NCBI RefSeq assembly: GCF_014839835.1
Contig: NC_071615.1
Coordinates: 17,679,001 to 17,743,000, forward strand
DNA length: 64,000 nt
Source: Dryobates pubescens
Lineage: Eukaryota > Chordata > Aves > Piciformes > Picidae
Direction: 5' to 3'
In this document: positions 30,411-39,700 of the stretch, piece after piece
Position numbering within the stretch: position 1 is the first letter of the stretch
How the letters are laid out: every line of letters starts with the position of its first letter
The notes under the pieces: generated by a model
What the model was told of the DNA's origin: nothing
The model's database searches: none
The model's input: the letters and a program-made list of their open reading frames with translations, nothing else
Program-made: the position numbers and the translations under genes

Positions 30411-30639
30411 AAGCAGAGTTCAGTTCAGTTGCCTCCTGCAGCATGAGCAGGGCTTTCCTTGGCCGCTGCTTGAGGTCTTGAGGGGCAGCAGCTTGCCTGT
30501 GTGCGTGCTGCCGGCAGCAAGAGCTGGCACTGGCTCTGCCTGTGCTCACAGCTGTGTCCTCACTTCCTCTCATGGTGTCCAGAACTCCATCCCAAGGAGC
30601 AGAGGGCTGCAGATTCGGAGTCTGCCCCTCTGGCCAGGC

Positions 30640-30740
30640 CTACAGAAAGAGCTGCAGGATCGTTAGGTTTGGCTGCAGGTCCGAGAGCAAAGCACTGCTG
30701 CTGTGGGCTGGAAGGAGCTGCCAGCTGATCCCAGCTTTAT
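30640..30740 (-). CDS. EEF2KMT: EEF2KMT exon 8 (terminal)
   Basis: Acceptor CCCTTGCAG at 30741, then [20 protein letters not shown] and [12 protein letters not shown], then TAG. Phase fits exon 7 (G plus AT makes Asp). Similarity to human RAGIRWEVEP...MAMLNLTL is modest but matches in position and length. It lies on the far side of the intron 7 minisatellite. Confidence 0.85.
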
Positions 30741-33700
30741 CTGCAAGGGGAAACAGTCACAGCTGGGCCTCCTGCAGTGGCACAGCAGCTCCAGCCAGGG
30801 CTGCCCCTCAGCTTGTGCTGAAGGCAAGCTGCAGGCAGGGGCTGAGGAGCGCTGCTGGCAGAGCAGTGCTGCCTGACCGAGCCGGTGCTGCCCTACCCGA
30901 CCGACCCGGTGCTACCTGACCGAGCCGGTGCTGCCCTACCCAACCAACCTGGTGCTGCTCTACCCGACCGACCTGGCGCTGCCTGACCGACCCGGTGCTG
31001 CCCTACCCGACCGACCCGGCGCTGCCCTACCCGACCGACCCGGTGCTGCCCTACCCGACCGACCCGGCGCTGCCTGACTGAGCTGGTGCTGCCCTACCCG
31101 ACCGACCCGGTGCTGCCCTACCCGACCGACCCGGTGCTGCCCGACTGAGCTGGTGCTGCCCTACCCGACCGACCCGGTGCTGCCTGACTGAGCTGGTGCT
31201 GCCCTACCCGACCGACCCGGTGCTGCCTGACTGAGCTGGTGCTGCCCTACCCGACCGACCCGGTGCTGCCTGACCGAGCCGGCGCTGCCTGACTGAGCTG
31301 GTGCTGCCCTACCCGACCGAGCCGGTGCTGCCTGACTGAGCTGGTGCTGCCCTACCCGACCGACCCGGTGCTGCCCTACCCGACCGACCCGGCGCTGCCT
31401 GACTGAGCTGGTGCTGCCCGACCCGACCGACCCGGTGCTGCCTGACCGAGCCGGTGCTGCCCTACCCGACCAACCCGGCGCTGCCTGACTGAGCTGGTGC
31501 TGCCCGACCCGACCGACCCGGTGCTGCCTGACTGAGCTGGTGCTGCCCGACCCGACCGACCCGGTGCTGCCTGACTGAGCTGGTGCTGCCCTACCCGACC
31601 GACCCGGCGCTGCCTGACTGAGCTGGTGCTGCCCGACCCGACCGACCCGGTGCTGCCTGACCGAGCCGGTGCTGCCCTACCCGACCAACCCGGCGCTGCC
31701 TGACTGAGCTGGTGCTGCCCGACCCGACCGACCCGGTGCTGCCTGACTGAGCTGGTGCTGCCCTACCCGACCGACCCGGTGCTGCCTGACTGAGCTGGTG
31801 CTGCCCGACCCGACCGACCCGGTGCTGCCTGACCGAGCCGGTGCTGCCCGACCCGACCGACCCGGTGCTGCCTGACTGAGCTGGTGCTGCCCTACCCGAC
31901 CGACCCGGTGCTGCCTGACTGAGCTGGTGCTGCCCTACCCGACCGACCCGGTGCTGCCTGACTGAGCTGGTGCTGCCCTACCCGACCGACCCGGTGCTGC
32001 CTGACTGAGCTGGTGCTGCCCTACCCGACCGACCCGGTGCTGCCTGACTGAGCTGGTGCTGCCCTACCCGACCGACCCGGTGCTGCCTGACTGAGCTGGT
32101 GCTGCCCTACCCGACCGACCCGGTGCTGCCTGACTGAGCTGGTGCTGCCCTACCCGACCGACCCGGTGCTGCCTGACTGAGCTGGTGCTGCCCTACCCGA
32201 CCGACCCGGTGCTGCCTGACTGAGCTGGTGCTGCCCTACCCGACCGACCCGGTGCTGCCTACCTGACCTGGTGCTGCCCTACCCGACCGACCCGGTGCTG
32301 CCTACCTGACCTGGTGCTGCCCTACCCGACCGACCCGGTGCTGCCTGACTGAGCTGGTGCTGCCCTACCCGACCGGCCTGGTGCTGCCTGACTGAGCTGG
32401 TGCTGCCCGACCCGACCGACCCGGTGCTGCCTGACTGAGCCGGTGCTGCCCGACCCGACCGACCCGGTGCTGCCTGACTGAGCTGGTGCTGCCCTACCCG
32501 ACCGACCCGGTGCTGCCTGACTGAGCTGGTGCTGCCCTACCCGACCGACCCGGTGCTGCCTACCTGACCTGGTGCTGCCCTACCCGACCGACCCGGTGCT
32601 GCCTGACTGAGCTGGTGCTGCCCTACCCGACCGGCCTGGTGCTGCCTGACTGAGCTGGTGCTGCCCTACCCGACCGACCCGGTGCTGCCTGACTGAGCTG
32701 GTGCTGCCCGACCCGACCGACCCGGCGCTGCCTGACTGAGCTGGTGCTGCCCGACCCGACCGGCCTGGTGCTGCCTGACTGAGCTGGTGCTGCCCTACCC
32801 GACCGAGCCGGTGCTGCCTGACTGAGCTGGTGCTGCCCTACCCGACCGACCCGGTGCTGCCCTACCCGACCGACCCGGTGCTGCCTGACTGAGCTGGTGC
32901 TGCCCTACCCGACCGAGCCGGTGCTGCCTGACCGAGCCGGCGCTGCCTGACTGAGCTGGTGCTGCCCTACCCGACCGAGCCGGTGCTGCCTGACTGAGCT
33001 GGTGCTGCCCTACCCGACCGACCCGGTGCTGCCCTACCCGACCGACCCGGTGCTGCCTGACTGAGCTGGTGCTGCCCTACCCGACCGAGCCGGTGCTGCC
33101 TGACCGAGCCGGCGCTGCCTGACTGAGCTGGTGCTGCCCTACCCGACCGACCCGGTGCTGCCTGACTGAGCTGGTGCTGCCCGACCCGACCGACCCGGTG
33201 CTGCCCTGCCCGACCGACCCGGCGCTGCCTGACTGAGCTGGTGCTGCCCGACCCGACCGACCCGGCGCTGCCTGACTGAGCTGGTGCTGCCCTACCCGAC
33301 CGGCCTGGTGCTGCCTACCTGACCTGGTGCTGCCCGACCCGACCGACCCGGCGCTGCCTGACCGACCCGGTGCTGCCCTACCCGACCGACCTGGTGCTGC
33401 CTGACTGAGCTGGTGCTGCCCGACCCGACCGACCCGGTGCTGCCCGACCCGACCGACCCGGTGCTGCCTGACTGAGCTGGTGCTGCCCTACCCGACCGAC
33501 CCGGTGCTGCCCTACCCGACCGACCCGGTGCTGCCTGACTGAGCTGGTGCTGCCCGACCCGACCGACCCGGTGCTGCCTGACCGACCCAGCGCTGCCCGA
33601 CCCGACCAACCTGGTGCTGCCCGACCGACCCGGCACTTCCTGCCCAACCCACCCAGCGCTGCCCTACCCGACCCACCCGCCGCTGCCTGACCGAGCCAGT

Positions 33701-36700
33701 GCTGCCCTACCCGACCCACCCGCCACTTCCCTACCCGACCCGGCGCTTCCTACCCAACCCACCCGGCGCTGCCCTACCCGACCCACCCGGCGCTGCCCTA
33801 CCCAACCCACCCGGCGCTGCCTGACCAAGCCAGTGCTGCCCTACCCGACCCGGCGCTTCTTACCTGACCCACCCCGTGCTGCCCTGCCCGACCCGGCACT
33901 TCCTGCCCGACCCACCCCGTGCTGCCCTGCCCGACCCGGCACTTCCTGCCCGACCCACCCCGCGCTGCCCTGCCCTACCCGCCCCGGCGCTGCCCTGCCC
34001 GACCCGGCGCTGCCCTGCCCGACCCCACCCACCACTGCCCTACCCGCCCCGGCGCTGCCCTACCCGCCCCGGCGCTGCCCTGCCCGACCCCACCCACCGC
34101 TGCCCTGCCCGACCCCACCCACCGCTGCCCTACCCGCCCCGGCGCTGCCCTGCCCGACCCCACCCGGCGCTGCCCTGCCCGACCCGCCCCAGCGCTGCCT
34201 AACCAAGCGACCCACCGTTGCCCTACCCAAACTGGTGCTGCCCTAACCAACCCGGCACTGCCCACCCGGCCCACCGCTGCCCGACCGACCCAGCGCTGTG
34301 CAGCAGCAGGCTGCAGGGGATGAAGTGTGAAGAGCAATCCCAAACCCCTCCCTGCTTGCCCCTCCGAGCACAGTTAAGGCTGAGGCTTCAGGCTGCATGC
34401 CCAAGGTGCTCACCCTGGGACTGCAGCAGGGTTGGTTTCCCTCCTTGGAGCTTAACCCATTTTGCATTGCCTGTGGCCACCACACTTGGAGGTCACCTCA
34501 GGCTGGCAGTGCCACAGGTGAGCTGGCACAGGCAGGATGTAGCAGCAAGCAAAGTTCCAATCTCCTGATGACTTCCACCTGGGCAGACCACCCAGGGCTA
34601 GCTCTGGGGCAAGAACCTCACCCCTGGACAACAACCACCACCAAGAGAGGATCACAGAATGGGTTGGGTTGGAAAGGACCCTCAAGATCATCCAGCTCCA
34701 ACCCCCTGCCACGGGCAGGGACCCCTCACACTACATCAGGTTGCTCACAGCCACATCCAGCCTGGTCTTAAAAACCTCCAGGGACCCTCAAGATCATCCA
34801 GCTCCAAGCCCCTACCATGGGCAGGGACACCTCCCACCAGCACAGCTTGCTCAAGGCCTCATCCAGCCTGGCCTTCAACACCTCTCTGGGTAAGCAGTTC
34901 CAGTGCCTCCCCACCCTCACTCTAAAGAATATCTTCCTCATGTCCAGGCTAAACTCAGCTCCTGCCAGTTTGAAGCCATTGCATAGAATCATAGAATCAA
35001 CCAGGTTGGAAAAGACCTCAGAGATCACCAAGTCCAAGCTGCCACCCAGCACCTCCTGACAGCTAACCCATGGCTCCAAGGGCCACATCCAAGCCCCTCT
35101 GGAACACCTCCAGGGATGGGGACTCCACCACCTCCCTGGGCAGCACAGCCCAATGGCCAATTCCTCTTGCTGGGAAGAACTTTCTCCTCCCCTCCAGCCT
35201 AAACCTCCCCTGGCACAGCTTGAGACTGTGGCCTCTTGTTCTGCTGCTGGCTGCCTGGGAGCAGAGCCCAAGTCCCACCTGGCTCCAACCTCCCTGCAGG
35301 GAGTTGCAGAGAGCAAGAAGGTCTCCCCTGAGCCTCCTCTTCTGCAGGCTAAGCAACCCCAGCTCCCTCAGCCTCTCCTCCCAGGGCTGTGCCCCAGACC
35401 CCTCCCCAGCTTTGTTGCCCTTCTCTGGACACCTTCAAGTCTCTCAATGTCCTTCTTGAGCTGAGGAGCCCAGAGCTGGACACAGGACTCAAGGGGTGGC
35501 CATGTGCCCTCATTCTGTCATTCCATGCCTTTGTTCACCTCCAGCACCAAGCAAGGAACAGGGCAAGAGGCCAAAGCTCTGGCTGCAGGTGGGGCCAGAA
35601 GGCACCTACCCAGCTGAGCCTGGAAGAGGAGGTAGGTGTCTGGGTTGCGGATGGTGGCAGCTATGTAGACCTCAGGAGGTTTGCCATCTGCTCTGCCAGT
35701 GGAGAGCTTCTGCAGCACCCCAATAAGGGCTAGAATGATCTCTGGATCATAGATGACATCTGCAGAGGAGGGAAAAAGAGGCCAGATTTAGGGAGGAGTC
35801 AGCCAAGCAGCAGGAAAGCTCCAAACCCAAACTCTGGAAGATCAAGCCAGCAGCTGAGGTTGAGGTCTGCAGGCAGGGGACCCAGGGAGCTGAGAACATG
35901 CCTCTGGTTTCTGTGCTCTGTCCTCATCTCCAGATCAGCCTAAACCCACCCAAAATCAGTGCTGCTTTTTGTGAAGGACCTCTGAGACACTGCCTGGAGC
36001 CCAGCCCGAGGGAGCCACCGAAGCCACCTCCCTGTCCCAGCCACGCTGGGCAGCAGCTCTGTGGCAGAGGCTGATTGCAAAGGCCTTGAGGTGAACTGCT
36101 GCAGATTTCCCCTTGACTCATCTCCCTGAGAGCAGAAACACTGCTGAGAGGTAAAACTGCCCACTGAGGGGGACAAGACAGCAGCCTGACCCAGCAGCAG
36201 TGGGGTGCTGAGAGGTGCCAGAATCACAGATGGCAGGGGGTGGAGGGGACCTCTGCAGATCAAGTCCAACCCCTGTGCCAAAGCAGAACCACCCAGGGCA
36301 GCTCACACAGGGACACAGCCAGGGGGGGTTGGAAGCTCTCCACACCAGGACACTCCACAACCTCTCTGGGCAGCCTGCTCCAGGCCTCCAGCAGCCTCAC
36401 CCCAAACAACTTTCTCCTCCTGCTCAGCTCCAACCTCCTGCCTGACACTTGCTGCCCCTTGCCCCTTGTGCTGGCCCTGGGCACCACTCAGCAGAGCCTG
36501 GCCCCAGCCTCTTGCCCCCCACAGCTCCTTCAGCTCTTGCTGAGCATTGCTCAGCTGCCCTCTGGGGCTGCTCTGCTGCAGGCTCTCAGCCCCAGGGCTC
36601 TCAGCCTTTGCTGCTCCCAGAGCTGCTCCAGGCCCCTCAGCAGCTCTGCAGCCTGCCCTGGACTCTCCAGCAGTTCTCTGTCCCTCCTGAACTGGGGAGC

Positions 36701-39700
36701 CCAGGACTGGACCCAGGGCTCCAGATGTGGTCTCCCTAAGGCAGACAAAAGGGGCAGGAGAACCTCCCTTGCCCTGCTGGCCACACTCTTCCCCATGCCC
36801 CCCCAGGACACCTTTGGCCTTCTTGGCCCCAAGGGCATATTTCTGGCTCCTGGGGAACTTGTCCCCAGCACTCCCAGGTCCTTTTCCATGGAGCTGCTTC
36901 CCAGCAGGTCCTCCCTCACCTGTCCTGCTGCAGGAGCTTGTTCCTCCCCAGGGGCAGGACCCTACACTTGCCCTGCTTGACCCTCATGAGGTTCCCTCTG
37001 CCCAGCTCCCAGCCTGGGCACTCTTGTGTTCAGGATGGAGATTAAAGGGGTGGGTGGGTGCCATGCAGATGTCTCAGTGTGTCCCTGCAGCAGGGACAGA
37101 CACCCTGCTCACTCCTGATGCCAGACCCCTCAGTGGTGCCAGGGCCAGCACAAGGGGCAAGGGGCAGCAAGTGTCAGGCAGGAGGTTGGAGCTGAGCAGG
37201 AGAAAGTTGTTTGGGGTGAGGCTGCTGGAGGCCTGGAGCAGGCTGCCCAGAGAGGTTGTGGAGTCTCCTGGTGTGGAGAGCTTCCAACCCCCCCTGGGCA
37301 CTGTGCTGCTGGGCAGGGTGCTGGGGGTGCCCGTCTGGAGCAGGGCTTGGGCTGGGGGAGCTCCCTTCCAACCCCTCCCTGCTGGAATTCCATCTTGGAT
37401 ACCTGGACTGGAAGATCCTTGGCTGCTGAACATTGCCCCTTCCTCCTTTCCCTTGATGTGCCTCAGGCTGCTGGGTCCAGCCCTGGCTCAGCCTTTGCAC
37501 AGGAAGCCTCCCTGGGCATCCTGCAGCTTTCCTCAGCCCCAAGGGTGGCATCCTTCATGCTGGGCCACCTCCAGGCCACTTCCCACCTTCTCCCACCCCA
37601 CAGCTGGCTGCTTTGCCATTTTAATCTCCCCCCTCCAGTGATTTCTGCTGTGCATAGCCCCAGAGGAGGGCAAAGCCCTGCAGCTGCCTTCCCCTCTCCC
37701 CTCCTCCTGCGTGGCAGTGCCCAGCCAGGCACAAGCAGGAGCCTCAGGTACCTGCTGCAATGATGACCTCAGGCTGAAGGGCCAGCAGCTGGCTTTGAGT
37801 GACTGAGCCCCAGTCAAGGTCTGCAACCATCACTTGTGGGATCTGGCCACTTGTTCCTGCTGCCCCCTGGCCCTGGCACTCCCCCTGGGTGCGAGCAGCA
37901 GCCTCTGGCCCCGGGCTGAAGCCGTTCAAGCAGATGTTTTGTGTCAGCTGGTGGAGGACACAGGGGTGGCAGTCACTGAAGATGTACCTCCTGGGCCTGC
38001 AGGCTTTGCAGATGGCAATGCCAGTGAAGCCAGCCCCACTGCCAAGCTCCAGGATGGTCCTGAAGGGTAGTGAGGAACAGAAGTGCTTGTTAGGGACTCC
38101 AAATGGAGACAAGACAGCAAAAACCTTCCAAGGATACAGAATCAGAGCACTGCAGAATCATTTAGGCTGCACAAGGCCTTGAGCATCTTCCAGCCCAGCC
38201 CTGAGCCCAGCACTGCCAGGGCAGCACTGAGCCCTGGCCCTCAGCACCACAGCCACACAGCTCTGAACCCCTCCAGGCATGGGGACTGCACCACTGCCCT
38301 GGGCAGCCTGGGCCAGGCCTGGACAGCCCTCAAGGGGAAGAAATTGTTTCTCATGGCCAAGCTAAACCTCCCCTGGGGCAGCTTGAGGTCATTGCCTCTT
38401 GTCCTGTCCCTTGTTCCCTGGGAGCAGAGCCCAAGCCCCAGCTGGCTGCAGCCTCCTCTCAGGGAGCTGCAGAGAGCAAGGAGGTCTCCCTCAGCCTCCT
38501 CTTCTCCAGGCTCAACCCCCCCCAGCTCCCTCAGCTGCTCCTCCCCAGCCCTCTTCCCCAGACCCTTCCCCAGCTCTCTTGCCCTTCTCTGGCCCTGCTC
38601 CAGCTCCTCAAGGTCCTTCTGGCAGTGAGAGCCCAGAGCTCAAGCTGTGGCCTCACCAGTGGGGACAGTCCCTGCCCTGCTCCTGCTGCCACCCCAGTGC
38701 TGCTGCAGGCCAGGCTGCTGCTGCCCTTCTTGCCCCCCTGGGCACCCCCTGGCTCCTCTCCAGCTGCTGGCACCCAGCACCCCCAGGGCCTTCTCTGCTG
38801 GGCACTTTGCAGCCCCTCTGCCCCCAGCCTGGAGCCTTCCTGGGGTGGCTGTGCCCCAAGGGCAGGAGCCAGCCCTTGGCCTGGTTGAACCTCATCCCCT
38901 TGGCCTCAGCCATGGCTGCAGCCTGGCCAGGGCCCTCTGAAGGTGGACAAGTTATGTGAAGTTTAGCTCAGCTACAGAGTGGAGCAAACCATCCCCCAGC
39001 TCCTCTTTGTCTGGGATGACAGAGAGTTGGTGAAGGCTGTGAGGAACAAAATGAAGGACTTGAAATGCTGCTTTTGGGACCTTCCCACCCTGGGGCTGAG
39101 ATTCTTTCCCACCTGGCTTTAGATTCCTACAGCCCAAGGGGCTCCATCCCAACTGGTTCCCAGGTCTTTGATAGCCAGTGGAGAGGAACAGCCACCCCAG
39201 CCCCACAGGTCCTCTGCTTGCCAGCTCTGCTCCTCTCAGCTGCTGTGGGCAGAGGAGGAGATCAGATCTGCACCATACCTGCAGATGGATCACAGCCCAG
39301 AATCACAGAGTGCCAGCTTGGCAGGGACCCCAGGGATCACCTCTCCAACCTTTCCAGGTCCCAGGCTACTTGAAAGGAGCTGGCCCAGCAGCCTGCCAAG
39401 CTGAGTCCAGTGTAGGGGAATCCAAACCATCTGAAGGGGTGAGATTCATCTCACCAGGGAGGGAAGAGCACCAGTTCAGGCTCCTAGCAGGACACTGTGG
39501 TACTGGAACTTCAGCCACCTGGCTTAGGAAGCAGCACATGGTGTGATCTGTTTGACCCTGAACCCTGGCTGAGGAGAGCTGTGAGGTGCTGCCACAGAAC
39601 AGATGAGAGCAGCAGGAAGCAAAAGGCTGCAGTCAGGTACCTGGGTGGTGAATACCTTCTGTGATTCACTTGCACCTCTGTGGGGCCAGGCTGGGAGAGC

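Noticed and set aside
34243-34485. Candidate terminal exon of EEF2KMT between the minisatellite and exon 7
   Set aside because: No similarity to the family C terminus and no suitable acceptor. The exon at 30640-30740 fits phase, length and sequence better.
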